64,000 nucleotides of DNA from Anaerolineae bacterium. GTDB lineage: Bacteria > Chloroflexota > Anaerolineae > Aggregatilineales > Phototrophicaceae. The stretch's first letter is position 1. Each line of letters starts with the position of its first letter. Made by a program: the position numbers and the translations under genes. Positions 31,923 to 40,997 of this stretch are shown here, piece after piece. A model generated the notes under the pieces. The model was not told the DNA's origin, ran no database searches, and saw only the letters and a program-made list of their open reading frames with translations. The stretch is from contig JABWBO010000003.1 in assembly GCA_013360465.1 (NCBI GenBank), forward strand, positions 87,185-151,184, given 5' to 3'.

Positions 31923-34625
31923 ATGAAAGTCGACTCTTTCGGCACTCGCGGCACGTTCGACACCGGTCACGGGCAAGCGGTCATCTACCGCTTGAATAAG
32001 CTGAGCGAGCGCGGAATCGGGCACGTAGACCGCCTGCCATTCAGCATCAAGATTCTGCTCGAAAACGCGCTCCGCAACCTGGATAACTACGAGGTCATGG
32101 AAGATGCGGTTGCGGCGATTGCCGGCTGGAACGCCGCCGCTCCCGGCGACATCGAGATCCCCTTCAAGCCTGCGCGTGTCATCCTCCAGGACTTCACCGG
32201 CGTCGCCGTCGTCGTCGATCTTGCGGCGCTGCGCAGCGCCATGCAGCGTCTCGGCGGCGATCCGCGTCGGATCAATCCCAATATCCCGGTCGATCTGGTC
32301 ATCGATCACTCCGTGCAGGTCGATCGCTTTGGGTCGGCAGACGCGATCCTATTCAATGCCGAACGCGAGTTCGTCCGCAATCGCGAACGCTACGAACTCC
32401 TCCACTGGGCACAGAACGCCTTCGAAGACTTCAGGGTTGTCCCGCCGGCGACCGGCATCGTGCATCAGGTAAACCTCGAATATCTGGCGAAGGTCGTGCA
32501 GCTCTTCGAGGAGGATGGCGCGCAGATTGCCCTCCCAGATTCGCTGGTCGGCACCGACAGCCACACCACCATGATCAATGGTCTGGGCGTGCTGGGTTGG
32601 GGCGTCGGCGGCATCGAAGCCGAAGCTGCCATGCTTGGACAGCCGATCTACATGCTCATGCCCCAGGTCATCGGCGTCAAACTGACCGGCAGTCTGCCCG
32701 AAGGCGCGACCGCTACCGACCTGGTGCTGACCGTGACCCAGACGCTGCGCAAGAAGGGCGTGGTCGATAAATTCGTCGAGTTCTACGGACCCGGATGCGG
32801 CACGCTGAGCCTGCCAGATCGCGCAACTATCGCTAACATGGCGCCCGAATACGGCGCAACGATGGGCTTCTTCCCGGTCGATGCTGAATCGCTGAATTTC
32901 CTGCGCCGAACTGGACGCAGCGAAGCCCTGACGCAGCTGGTCGAGCGCTACACCAAGGAACAGGGCTTGTTCCGCACCAACACCACGCCAGACCCGATCT
33001 TCACCGATTCCCTGGTGATCGATCTCGACGCCGTGCAGCCGAGCATGGCAGGTCCTAAGCGCCCCCAGGACCGCGTCCTGCTGCGCGATATGAAGGACAG
33101 CTTCCAGAAGGCGCTGCGCGCCCCGGTCGATCAGCGCGGTTTCGCCCTGGACGACAGTGCGGTGAACCAGCGCGCAGCGGTTGCCGACAATGGGCAGAGC
33201 GCCGAGATCGGGCATGGCGTCGTCGTCATCGCCTCGATCACCAGCTGTACCAACACCAGCAACCCGATGGTCATGATGGGGGCAGGTCTGCTGGCGAAAA
33301 ACGCGGTCGAAAAAGGCTTGCAGCGCAAGCCCTACGTCAAGACCAGCCTCGCCCCTGGTTCGCGCGTTGTGACGGAGTATCTGGACCGCGCTGGGCTGAC
33401 GTCTTACCTCGATCAGCTCGGTTTCAACACCGTCGGTTACGGCTGCATGACCTGCATCGGCAACAGCGGTCCTCTGCCCGAAAACGTCGCGGAAGCGGTG
33501 GAAAGCGGAGAGCTGGTCGCCGCCGCCGTGCTGAGCGGCAACCGCAACTTTGAGGGACGCATCAACCCGCTGGTCAAGGCGAACTATCTGGCGTCGCCGC
33601 CGCTGGTGGTCGCCTATGCCCTTGCCGGGACGGTCGATATCGACCTGACAAACGATCCGATCGGCATCAATGATGCCGGCGAAGCGGTGTACCTCAGGGA
33701 TATCTGGCCCTCGAACCAGGACGTGATGACTCTGGTTGAAAAGACCATCACCCCCGACATGTTCGCCTCGCAGTATGGCAATGTCTACACCGGGAATCCG
33801 ACATGGAATGCCATCACCGGTTCCGAAGGCGATGTCTACGTCTGGAACAGCGAGAGTACCTACGTTCAGGAGCCGCCCTTCTTCTTCGACTTCGATACGC
33901 AGCCCTCCGCGCTCAGCAGCATTGAGGCGGCGCGCGCGCTGGCGGTCCTGGGGGATTCGATCACGACCGATCACATCTCTCCGGCGGGCGACATCGCCGT
34001 CAACAGCCCGGCGGGCAAATATCTGATCGAACACGACGTCGAGCCGATCTATTTCAACACCTATGGCACACGACGCGGCAACCATGAGGTGATGATTCGC
34101 GGCACGTTTGCCAACATCCGCCTGCGCAACCGGCTGGTTCCGGGGAGCGAGGGTCCGGTTACAACCCACTTCCCAACCGGCGAAACCACCAGCATCTACG
34201 CCGCATCGGAGCGCTATCTCGCCGCCAATACGCCGTTGATCGTGCTGGCAGGTTCCGAGTACGGCACAGGTTCCAGCCGTGACTGGGCAGCCAAGGGCAC
34301 CGCGCTGCTCGGCGTCAGGGCGGTGATCGCCCGATCCTTCGAGCGCATCCACCGCAGCAACCTGGTCATGATGGGTGTGCTGCCCTTGCAGTTCAAGGAC
34401 GGCGAGAGCGTCGAAAGCCTGGGGCTGACCGGGCGCGAGACGTTCGACATCCTGGGCATCGACGACCACTTGCAGCCCAAGCAGGACCTGACCGTCGTCG
34501 CGCGCGGCGAGGATGGCTCGGAAAAACGCTTCACAGTGACCGCCCGTGTCGACACGCCGGTCGATGTCGAGTACTATCGCAACGGGGGCATCCTGCAGAC
34601 CGTGCTGCGCAAGTTCCTTCAGTAA
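31923..34625 (+). CDS. acnA: Aconitate hydratase
   Basis: Aconitase A-type enzyme of 900 residues converting citrate to isocitrate through cis-aconitate, with a [4Fe-4S] cluster. Cluster ligands are visible as Cys442 in [11 protein letters not shown] and Cys508/Cys511 in [14 protein letters not shown]. Other signatures are [26 protein letters not shown] (split across residues about 204-229), SGNRNFEGR, and in the C-terminal swivel domain [16 protein letters not shown]. The length fits AcnA/IRP-type enzymes (about 890-910). Start: ATG at 31923, with CGAGG just upstream. Its own promoter is proposed at 31784-31813. It works with korAB, further downstream in this window, as part of the TCA cycle. 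Confidence 0.96.
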   Translation: MKVDSFGTRGTFDTGHGQAVIYRLNKLSERGIGHVDRLPFSIKILLENALRNLDNYEVMEDAVAAIAGWNAAAPGDIEIPFKPARVILQDFTGVAVVVDLAALRSAMQRLGGDPRRINPNIPVDLVIDHSVQVDRFGSADAILFNAEREFVRNRERYELLHWAQNAFEDFRVVPPATGIVHQVNLEYLAKVVQLFEEDGAQIALPDSLVGTDSHTTMINGLGVLGWGVGGIEAEAAMLGQPIYMLMPQVIGVKLTGSLPEGATATDLVLTVTQTLRKKGVVDKFVEFYGPGCGTLSLPDRATIANMAPEYGATMGFFPVDAESLNFLRRTGRSEALTQLVERYTKEQGLFRTNTTPDPIFTDSLVIDLDAVQPSMAGPKRPQDRVLLRDMKDSFQKALRAPVDQRGFALDDSAVNQRAAVADNGQSAEIGHGVVVIASITSCTNTSNPMVMMGAGLLAKNAVEKGLQRKPYVKTSLAPGSRVVTEYLDRAGLTSYLDQLGFNTVGYGCMTCIGNSGPLPENVAEAVESGELVAAAVLSGNRNFEGRINPLVKANYLASPPLVVAYALAGTVDIDLTNDPIGINDAGEAVYLRDIWPSNQDVMTLVEKTITPDMFASQYGNVYTGNPTWNAITGSEGDVYVWNSESTYVQEPPFFFDFDTQPSALSSIEAARALAVLGDSITTDHISPAGDIAVNSPAGKYLIEHDVEPIYFNTYGTRRGNHEVMIRGTFANIRLRNRLVPGSEGPVTTHFPTGETTSIYAASERYLAANTPLIVLAGSEYGTGSSRDWAAKGTALLGVRAVIARSFERIHRSNLVMMGVLPLQFKDGESVESLGLTGRETFDILGIDDHLQPKQDLTVVARGEDGSEKRFTVTARVDTPVDVEYYRNGGILQTVLRKFLQ

Positions 34626-34711
34626 TCAGAATCGTCGAATGGACGATACATGCAGGGGTGCAGACTGCTGTACCCCTGATTCGTCCTTTATTCCAGGTGA
34701 TGGCGCATCCT

Positions 34712-35167
34712 ATGACTGACGATACACCAGTGATCATCTATTCCGATGGGAGCGCCAAGCCGAACCCTGATGGACCGGGCGGGTGGGCTGCATTGCTGAT
34801 CTACGGCGAGCAAGAAAAGCCGATCAGCGGCGGAGAACCCAAAACAACGAACAACCGAATGGAGCTGACGGCGGCGATCAAGGCGCTGGAAGCGCTCAAG
34901 CGGCGCTGCAGAATCGACTTCTACACCGATTCGCAGTATCTGCGCAACGGCATCACCACCTGGATCGAAGGCTGGAAACGCAACGGCTGGCGGACCGCGA
35001 ACAAACAGGCAGTCCTCAACCAGGACCTTTGGGTGCAGCTAGATGAACTAACGCGCCAGCATGATATCTCGTGGCACTGGACGCGGGGTCATGCAGGAAA
35101 TCACTACAACGAGCGGGTCGATCAGATGGCGGCTGCGGCGCGGGAAACTGTACGCCGCAGTCGTTAG
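34712..35167 (+). CDS. rnhA: Ribonuclease HI
   Basis: RNase HI of 151 residues, which cuts the RNA strand of RNA-DNA hybrids. The carboxylate tetrad is intact: Asp12 in [10 protein letters not shown], Glu51 in RMELTAAI, Asp73 in YTDSQYL and Asp137 in NERVDQMA. The flexible-loop histidine is H127 in RGHAGN. It also retains the basic handle region [20 protein letters not shown], which improves hybrid binding in E. coli RNase HI. Start: ATG at 34712, about eleven bases after AGGTGA; an ATG at 34700 in the same frame would add four residues. It ends 17 bases before the aminotransferase start, and both may follow acnA. Confidence 0.93.
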   Translation: MTDDTPVIIYSDGSAKPNPDGPGGWAALLIYGEQEKPISGGEPKTTNNRMELTAAIKALEALKRRCRIDFYTDSQYLRNGITTWIEGWKRNGWRTANKQAVLNQDLWVQLDELTRQHDISWHWTRGHAGNHYNERVDQMAAAARETVRRSR

Positions 35168-35184
35168 CAGGATGGAGCAGGGGT

Positions 35185-36351
35185 ATGGCGAAGCGCGCTG
35201 ATCGCGTAGCAGGGTTTGGAACCACTATCTTCACAGAGATCAACCAGCTGGCACAGCAGCATAACGCGCTGAACCTGGGTCAAGGCAAACCGGACTTCGA
35301 CGGTCCTGCGGAGATCATCGACGCCGCTGTGCAGGCGCTGCAGCAGGGCGCACTCAACCAGTATGCGCCCGGACCAGGCGCTGCCTCGCTCCGCCAGGCG
35401 GTCGCTGATCATGCCCGTCGGTTCTATCATATGGAAATCAGTCCCACTGAAGGGGTCGTCGTCACCGCCGGCGCGACCGAAGCGATATTCTCGTGCGTAC
35501 TCGGTCTAGTCGACCGGGGCGACGAGGTGATCGTCATCGAACCTTATTTCGACAGCTACGTCCCGAACATCACGATGGCGGGAGCCAAACCGGTCTTTGT
35601 GCCGCTGCGTCCCCCGACCTGGACCTTTGACCCGGAAGAACTGCGACGCGCCTTCAACAAACGCACGCGCGCCTTGATCCTGAACACACCGCACAATCCC
35701 AGCGGGCGCGTCTTCACCCGGCAGGAGCTGACGCTGATCGCTGAATTATGCCGGGAACATGACGTGACGGTGATCTCCGATGAGGTCTATGAGCATCTGA
35801 TCTTCGACAGCGCCTGTCACATCCCGATTGCCAGCCTGCCCGGCATGTTTGACCGCACCGTCACGGTCAGCAGTCTCGGCAAGACGTTCAGCGTCACAGG
35901 ATGGAAGATCGGCTGGGTCTATGGCGCACCAGAATTGGTGCGCGGCGTGGCGCAGGCGCACCAGTTTGTGACGTTCGCCGTCAATCACCCGGCGCAGCAG
36001 GCGGCAGCCTTCGCGCTCAGCTTGCCGGAATCCTATTTCGCTGATTTCAAGAAGATGTACACCGGCAAGCGCGATCTGCTGATGAGTGCGCTCAGGCGGG
36101 GTGGGCTTTCCCCAACTCTGCCCGAAGGCACTTATTTCATCATGGCGGACTTCTCGTCAGTCTTCGACGGCGACGACATCGAATTCGCGCGCTACCTCAC
36201 GTCAGAAGTTGGCGTGGCGTGTATCCCACCGACCTTCTTCTACAGCCATGATCACGCGCACATGGCGAGTACTCAGGCACGCTTCGCTTTCTGCAAGAGC
36301 GATGAGATGCTGCGTGAAGTCGGCGAGCGGATGGCGCTCCTGGGACGCTAG
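35185..36351 (+). CDS. Class I/II PLP-dependent aminotransferase (methionine/kynurenine type)
   Basis: Fold-type I aminotransferase of 388 residues. The N-terminal ALNLGQGKPDFDGPAEII resembles the 'NLgQGfPdFdgP' signature of the YbdL/kynurenine aminotransferase group, which prefers methionine and other large amino acids. The PLP site is Lys233 in SSLGKTFSVTGWKIGW; other fold signatures are NTPHNPSGRVFTRQEL and VISDEVYEHL. The exact substrate is not determined by sequence. Start: ATG at 35185, with GGAGCAGGGG before it; the longer frame from 35071 lies inside rnhA. It is 17 bases after rnhA. The gene on the other side is convergent. Confidence 0.9.
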   Translation: MAKRADRVAGFGTTIFTEINQLAQQHNALNLGQGKPDFDGPAEIIDAAVQALQQGALNQYAPGPGAASLRQAVADHARRFYHMEISPTEGVVVTAGATEAIFSCVLGLVDRGDEVIVIEPYFDSYVPNITMAGAKPVFVPLRPPTWTFDPEELRRAFNKRTRALILNTPHNPSGRVFTRQELTLIAELCREHDVTVISDEVYEHLIFDSACHIPIASLPGMFDRTVTVSSLGKTFSVTGWKIGWVYGAPELVRGVAQAHQFVTFAVNHPAQQAAAFALSLPESYFADFKKMYTGKRDLLMSALRRGGLSPTLPEGTYFIMADFSSVFDGDDIEFARYLTSEVGVACIPPTFFYSHDHAHMASTQARFAFCKSDEMLREVGERMALLGR

Positions 36352-36356
36352 AAGGC

Positions 36357-37397
36357 TCAGAACAGGGCAAACGGCAGCGCTCCTCCGATGACCAGACTGC
36401 TCAGAATGACGCGGAAGAGGCTGATCGCCAGCAGCATGACAAGCAGCGTGATCAGAGGCAGAGCGGCTTTGTCCTTCGTCTCGGTCAGCAGGTACAGTCG
36501 TTCATAGCCGCTGCTCATGATATAGCCGGCTAGGATGAGCATGATCAGTCCAGTGTATCCTCCGCCAAAACCCAGCAGCGCAAAGATCAAAGTGATGGCG
36601 GCGGTGAAGACAACGGTTGGCGCCCAGACGATGCCGGCGGTCATGCTGTGACGCACGAGCGTCGCCTTCCATCCCTGCGCCTGCGCATAACGGTACGAAG
36701 CATAGCAGCCGAGGAACAGCGCCAGAACCAGCAGCGGAATACTCAGGAGCGGCGTCAGGATGATGCTGACGAAGCTGAATAAGTTCGCCGAGGTGACGAT
36801 CACGATGAAAAGGGACAGCAGCAGGCTCACGCCGGCGCTGATCGTCGCAGCTGTCCCCGTCACCAACCAGAATCGCCACCACGTCGCCTGATCGACCTCT
36901 GCGGCATAGTCGCCAGGACGGCGCAGCAGGACATTCCACCCGGAACGAAGCAGCGCTAAGCCGTCCCGTGCTAAACCGCCTGGCGAGACCGAGGCGGGCG
37001 CGCCGGGTATCTTGAAAGGCAGACGAAAACCCTCTTCGGCGATGTCCGCCTGTCCAGGGCGACGTTCATCTTCCGGGTTGAGTGCCCGTATCTTGGGACG
37101 CATCCCCGAAGGAGTCCGCGCCGCCGGAGCGCCGCCCTGCATGACGTTTGCCTCGCGCGCCTTGATACGATCCAGGACCTCCCGCGCCTTGACGTTACCG
37201 GGATTGATTTCCAGGACGCGCTCTAGATGCTGCTTGCGCAGCTGGGCGTCCTGCTCGACGGCGGCGAGATAGTACCACCCTTGTTCATTATCCGGCGACT
37301 GGCTGACAAAGTGATTCAGCAGTTCCCGCGCTTTCTCGCGGTCGCCCGCCTGGAATGCTGAAATCCCCTGGTTCAAGAGATCTTGTTCGGGCTGCAT
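36357..37397 (-). CDS. TPR-containing membrane protein with Yip1-like domain
   Basis: Membrane protein of 346 residues. Residues 1-85 form two to three tetratricopeptide-like helical hairpins (LLNQGISAFQAGDREKARELL, GWYYLAAVEQDAQLRKQHLERVLEINP), then a proline-rich linker (90-150). The C-terminal half has about five transmembrane helices (about 172-345) and a Yip1-type organisation, with WWRFWLVTGTAATISAG at its start. TPR parts bind protein partners; Yip1-like bacterial domains have no fixed function. It starts at the ATG at 37397 with GGTGG upstream. It is alone on the minus strand, ending five bases from the convergent aminotransferase stop. A plus-strand promoter for the kinase gene is divergent to it. 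Confidence 0.8.
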   Translation of the reverse strand: MQPEQDLLNQGISAFQAGDREKARELLNHFVSQSPDNEQGWYYLAAVEQDAQLRKQHLERVLEINPGNVKAREVLDRIKAREANVMQGGAPAARTPSGMRPKIRALNPEDERRPGQADIAEEGFRLPFKIPGAPASVSPGGLARDGLALLRSGWNVLLRRPGDYAAEVDQATWWRFWLVTGTAATISAGVSLLLSLFIVIVTSANLFSFVSIILTPLLSIPLLVLALFLGCYASYRYAQAQGWKATLVRHSMTAGIVWAPTVVFTAAITLIFALLGFGGGYTGLIMLILAGYIMSSGYERLYLLTETKDKAALPLITLLVMLLAISLFRVILSSLVIGGALPFALF

Positions 37398-37515
37398 TAC
37401 GATCTACCACCTTCCTCGTCGCTGCGACTCAGCGGATCGAACGCTGGTCGTAATTCACGGTTGCAGAAACGACTCTCACCGAATCTATTATCCGGGAAAG
37501 CCCAATTTTCAGGGA

Positions 37516-37544
37516 TTGAGAAATCCCCCATCAGATAGTATAAA
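37516..37544 (+). promoter_or_regulatory. Sigma70-like promoter for the deoxynucleoside kinase
   Basis: TTGAGA at 37516-37521, exactly 17 bases, TATAAA at 37539-37544, 34 bases before the ATG. Each hexamer matches five of six consensus bases. One of the best promoter matches in the window. Confidence 0.68.
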
Positions 37545-37578
37545 CGTTCTAAGGTCGGACACGCCTCAACCGGGAAAA

Positions 37579-38217
37579 ATGACTGAAAACGCCCCCAAAC
37601 GATTCATCGCCGTCGCTGGAAATATTGGCGTCGGCAAGAGTACCCTCACCCGCTTGATGTCCTCCGCCTTTGGTTGGGAGCCCTTCCTGGAAGCAGCATC
37701 CGAAAACCCCTACCTCGCCGATTTCTATCAAGACATGAAGCGCTGGAGCTTTCACTCGCAGGTGTTCTATCTGGGCAAGCGTCTGGAGCATCACCGTCAG
37801 CTGGTGGATCACCCCGGCAGCGTCATTCAGGATCGTACGGTCTACGAGGACGCCGAAATATTCGCCCGCAATCTGCACGACCAGGGACTCATGTCGGCGC
37901 GCGACTACGATGCCTACCGCCGACTCTACAAGGCTGTCAGCAGTTTTCTGCCCCCTCCCGACGTGATCGTGTACCTGCGCGCCGATGTGCCAACGCTGCT
38001 GCGTCGTATTCGCCTGCGCGGAAATGTCTACGAGCAGCAAATCGCTCCCGAATACCTTGAGCGGTTGAACGCGCTATACGACAGCTGGATTGCCGAATGG
38101 CGCCACTGCCCGGTGCTGACCATCGCGGCAGACGAGATCGACTACGTTCAGCGCCCAGACGACATCAAGCGTATCACGCTCCCCATCTACGAACTGTTTC
38201 ATCAAACCCCGGTTTAG
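37579..38217 (+). CDS. Deoxynucleoside kinase
   Basis: Deoxynucleoside kinase of 212 residues that phosphorylates deoxyribonucleosides for salvage. The P-loop is AVAGNIGVGKSTLTRL (residues 11-26), then a conserved WEPFLEAASENPYLADFY and FHSQVFYLGKRLEH. The DR motif is in IQDRTVYEDAEIFARNLH, and the lid region is LRRIRLRGNVYEQQI. The family covers dAdo/dGuo/dCyd kinases (Dck/Dgk); specificity is not predictable here. Start: ATG at 37579, with GGGAAAA before it; the longer frame begins inside the promoter. It ends 114 bases before the GntR-family gene. Confidence 0.92.
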   Translation: MTENAPKRFIAVAGNIGVGKSTLTRLMSSAFGWEPFLEAASENPYLADFYQDMKRWSFHSQVFYLGKRLEHHRQLVDHPGSVIQDRTVYEDAEIFARNLHDQGLMSARDYDAYRRLYKAVSSFLPPPDVIVYLRADVPTLLRRIRLRGNVYEQQIAPEYLERLNALYDSWIAEWRHCPVLTIAADEIDYVQRPDDIKRITLPIYELFHQTPV

Positions 38218-38239
38218 GACAACTCACACGACTCCTTAA

Positions 38240-38268
38240 TGGACAAAACCAGTACCCCGTGCTAGACT
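38240..38268 (+). promoter_or_regulatory. Sigma70-like promoter for the GntR-family regulator
   Basis: TGGACA at 38240-38245, exactly 17 bases, TAGACT at 38263-38268. The predicted transcription start is near 38275, immediately before or within a palindrome (38277-38297). Confidence 0.6.
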
Positions 38269-38276
38269 CTTTTCAA

Positions 38277-38297
38277 CGGATTGTTCAGATTAATCCG
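38277..38297 (+). promoter_or_regulatory. Palindrome over the transcription start, putative operator of the GntR regulator
   Basis: CGGATT (38277-38282), nine bases, AATCCG (38292-38297): perfect six-base arms, centres 15 bases apart. It overlies the expected +1 of the promoter at 38240-38268. The spacing and position fit autorepression by a dimeric winged-helix protein. Confidence 0.4.
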
Positions 38298-38331
38298 ATC
38301 ATTTAGTTTCTCTCAGACAAGTTTCTTTTTC

Positions 38332-39012
38332 ATGTCGCGCATTCAGCTAGAATCCGATTTACTCAATTTCATCATCCGGGCTGGCTTTCAGCCGGGAGAT
38401 CGCCTGCCGACTCTCAATGTCCTTCAGGACGAGAACCATCTTGATGTCGGTATCAGCAAGGTGCGCGAGCAGCTTGAGGTGGCGCGTGCGCTCGGCTTGG
38501 TGGAAGTGCGCTCCAAGACCGGTATGCGTCTGAAGGAGTACAGCTTCACGCCGGCGGTCCGTCTGAGTCTGTTCTACGCGCTGGCGCAGAGCCAACGGAA
38601 TTTCGAGCATTTTGGCGAGCTGCGCAATCATCTCGAAGTGGCATTCTGGAATGAAGCGTGCGCCCGTTTGCAGCCGGAAGACCTGGAGACAATGCGCGAC
38701 TGCATCGTCCGAGCGGCGGACAAGCTCAACAGCAGCCACATCAACATTCCCAACGAAGAACATCGGACGTTTCATCTGACGCTGTTCGCTCGTCTGGAGA
38801 ATCCGTTCGTGATGGGCATCCTCGAAGCCTATTGGGATGCCTACGAGGCTATTGAGGTGACACGCTACGCCAGTTATCAATATCTTCAGCAGGTCTGGAA
38901 GTATCATGAGCAGATTCTCGAGGCGCTGATCGCCGGCGACTATGAGAAAGCCAAGCAGCTGTTCATCGAACATACCAAGCTGATGCGCTACGGCAGCGAC
39001 GGCAACCGATAG
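38332..39012 (+). CDS. GntR-family regulator with FCD (FadR-type) ligand domain
   Basis: Transcription factor of 226 residues. The N-terminal winged helix (about 1-68) has LLNFIIRAGFQPGDRLPTLNVLQDE and VGISKVREQLEVARALGLVEVRSKTG, matching GntR. The C-terminal FCD domain (about 85-215) contains FGELRNHLEVAFWNEACARL and the metal/ligand histidines in NEEHRTFHLTLFARLENPF and VWKYHEQILEALIAGDYEKA. FadR-type proteins bind organic acids or fatty acids. Because it lies directly before korAB, a 2-oxoacid-related ligand is a reasonable guess. No good ribosome-binding site precedes the ATG at 38332; the frame upstream to 38281 lies inside the operator and is not used. It is predicted to be autoregulated through the palindrome 38277-38297. 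Confidence 0.88.
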   Translation: MSRIQLESDLLNFIIRAGFQPGDRLPTLNVLQDENHLDVGISKVREQLEVARALGLVEVRSKTGMRLKEYSFTPAVRLSLFYALAQSQRNFEHFGELRNHLEVAFWNEACARLQPEDLETMRDCIVRAADKLNSSHINIPNEEHRTFHLTLFARLENPFVMGILEAYWDAYEAIEVTRYASYQYLQQVWKYHEQILEALIAGDYEKAKQLFIEHTKLMRYGSDGNR

Positions 39013-39143
39013 GACAGGGCTTGCCCGCACGCACGGATATTGATGAGCAAAGGAGCGTTTATTCGCCGGCAAATCATCTTTTCGATAGTGTTCTTCCCGT
39101 TTCACCCGTTTGACGCAGCAGATTTCGAGTTTGAAGGACAACC

Positions 39144-40997
39144 ATGGCAATCGACATGCAACCCGACGCGCAGATGCGCTGGCAGCGCTACCAACCCGGC
39201 GTCAATGATTTCGCCCTGATGGTGGCGACCAAAAATGGTTCGGGCAGCCAGACCTCGAACGTTGTTCTGATTCGGTCCTTGTTCAAGATGGGCATACCGG
39301 TCAGCGGCAAGAATCTCTTCCCTTCCAACATCAAGGGTTTGCCGACCTGGTATACCATCCGGGCGAGCAAGGATGGCTACACCGCGCGCCGGGCGACCAC
39401 CGAAGTCGCCGTAGCTTTCAACCAGGACACTATCACCGAGGATATCGCCAATATCCCGCATGGCGGCGTCCTGATCGCCAATAAGGACCTGAAGTATCGC
39501 GTTAACCGCCCGGATATCACGGTCTACGAAGTACCGGTCAAAGACATCATGTCCAGGGGTGAGTTCCCCAAGGATTTTGCCGACCGCATCGCCAACATGG
39601 TTTATGTCGGCGTCTGCTGCCACCTGTTCGGCATTCCGCTGGACATCGCTTACGAAGCCCTGCTCGATCAGTTCAACCGCAAGGAAAAGCCGGCGCGCAT
39701 GAACTTCAGCGCCATCCAGCTGTCGTACGACTGGGCGAAGGAATATCTCGAAAAACGTGACAGCTTCCGCTTCGAGCCGATGAACAAGACGCAGGGCAAA
39801 ATCCTGATCGAGGGCAACGACGCGGCAGCGCTTGGCGCGCTCTTCGGCGGCGTTACTTTCGTCGCCTGGTATCCGATCACGCCCTCGACCAGCCTGGTTG
39901 ACAACATCCTCAACCACCTGAATCTGCGTAAAGATGGCGATGGCAAGAACACGGTCGCCATCGTCCAGGCGGAAGACGAGCTGGCAGCCGTCGGCATGAT
40001 CATCGGCGCAGGCTGGGCGGGCGCGCGTTCTATGACCGCGACCAGCGGTCCCGGCGTCAGCCTGATGGCGGAATTCACGGGACTGGCGTATTTTGCCGAA
40101 ATTCCGACGGTCATCTGGGATGTCACGCGCATGGGTCCCAGCACCGGTCTGCCGACGCGCACCAGCCAGGGCGACCTGCTCTTCCTGTACACGCTCAGTC
40201 ACGGTGATACGCGCCATATTGTGCTGCTCCCCAGCAACGCCGAAGAATGCTTCGAGTTCGGATGGAAGGCGCTGGACATCGCCGAACAAATGCAGACGCC
40301 GGTATTCGTCATGAGCGATCTCGACATCGGCATGAACGTGTGGCTGAGCAATCCATTCCAATACCCGGACACGCCGATCAATCACGGTAAAACGCTCAAC
40401 AAAGAACAGCTGGAAGCCTTCCTGCAGGAAAAAGGCGAATGGTTCCGCTATCGCGACTACGATGCCGACGGCGTCGGGTATCGCACCGTTCCGGGGACCG
40501 AACACCCTGGCGCCGCCTATTTCACGCGCGGCACCGGGCATAACGACATGGCCATCTACAGCGAGCGGCGCGAAGACTGGCTGCAGAACATGCAGCGCCT
40601 GCGCAATAAGTTCGATACCGCCCGTCACGTCGTCCCCGGTCCGGTCATGCGGATGAGCAGCGAATCGGGTGAGGCGGAAGCCATCGGCATTATCTCCTTC
40701 GGCTCCAACGATCCGGCAGTGCATGAAGCCATCGAACACATGGCGGCGGAAGGCATTACCGCCGACTACATGCGCATCCGCGCTCTGCCCTTCTCGCAGC
40801 AGGTTTGGGACTTCATCGAAGCTCACGACCGCGTCTACGTCATTGAAAACAACTTCGATGGACAACTCTGCCAGATTCTGCGCATGGAGTCGCCGCTCAG
40901 CCGTTCGAACCTGGTATCGCTCACGCTGGGCGATACGCTGCCCATGACCGCCCTGTGGATCCATCAGCAGATTGTTCAGCACGAGGAGGTGCCCTAA
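39144..40997 (+). CDS. korA: 2-oxoacid:ferredoxin oxidoreductase, fused gamma-alpha subunit
   Basis: Large subunit of 617 residues. Residues 15-200 are the gamma domain (MVATKNGSGSQTSNVVLIRS and the following IPVSGKNLFPSNIKGLPTWY). Residues 215-617 are the alpha domain with WYPITPSTSLVDNIL, QAEDELAAVGMIIGAGWAGA and TATSGPGVSLMAEFTGLAYF. The gamma-alpha fusion is the usual KorA arrangement. With the beta subunit it oxidises 2-oxoglutarate (or a related 2-oxoacid) to the acyl-CoA, reducing ferredoxin; the reverse reaction can fix CO2. It has no ferredoxin domain of its own. GAAGGA precedes the ATG. The korB start follows the stop without a gap. It lies 131 bases after the GntR/FCD gene. Confidence 0.94.
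   Translation: MAIDMQPDAQMRWQRYQPGVNDFALMVATKNGSGSQTSNVVLIRSLFKMGIPVSGKNLFPSNIKGLPTWYTIRASKDGYTARRATTEVAVAFNQDTITEDIANIPHGGVLIANKDLKYRVNRPDITVYEVPVKDIMSRGEFPKDFADRIANMVYVGVCCHLFGIPLDIAYEALLDQFNRKEKPARMNFSAIQLSYDWAKEYLEKRDSFRFEPMNKTQGKILIEGNDAAALGALFGGVTFVAWYPITPSTSLVDNILNHLNLRKDGDGKNTVAIVQAEDELAAVGMIIGAGWAGARSMTATSGPGVSLMAEFTGLAYFAEIPTVIWDVTRMGPSTGLPTRTSQGDLLFLYTLSHGDTRHIVLLPSNAEECFEFGWKALDIAEQMQTPVFVMSDLDIGMNVWLSNPFQYPDTPINHGKTLNKEQLEAFLQEKGEWFRYRDYDADGVGYRTVPGTEHPGAAYFTRGTGHNDMAIYSERREDWLQNMQRLRNKFDTARHVVPGPVMRMSSESGEAEAIGIISFGSNDPAVHEAIEHMAAEGITADYMRIRALPFSQQVWDFIEAHDRVYVIENNFDGQLCQILRMESPLSRSNLVSLTLGDTLPMTALWIHQQIVQHEEVP

Noticed and set aside
32349..34469. Antisense open frame of 706 codons opposite acnA
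   Set aside because: It lies entirely inside the aconitase gene, whose Fe-S and substrate motifs are intact; the composition (rich in His, Asp, Gly, Arg) is that of a shadow frame.
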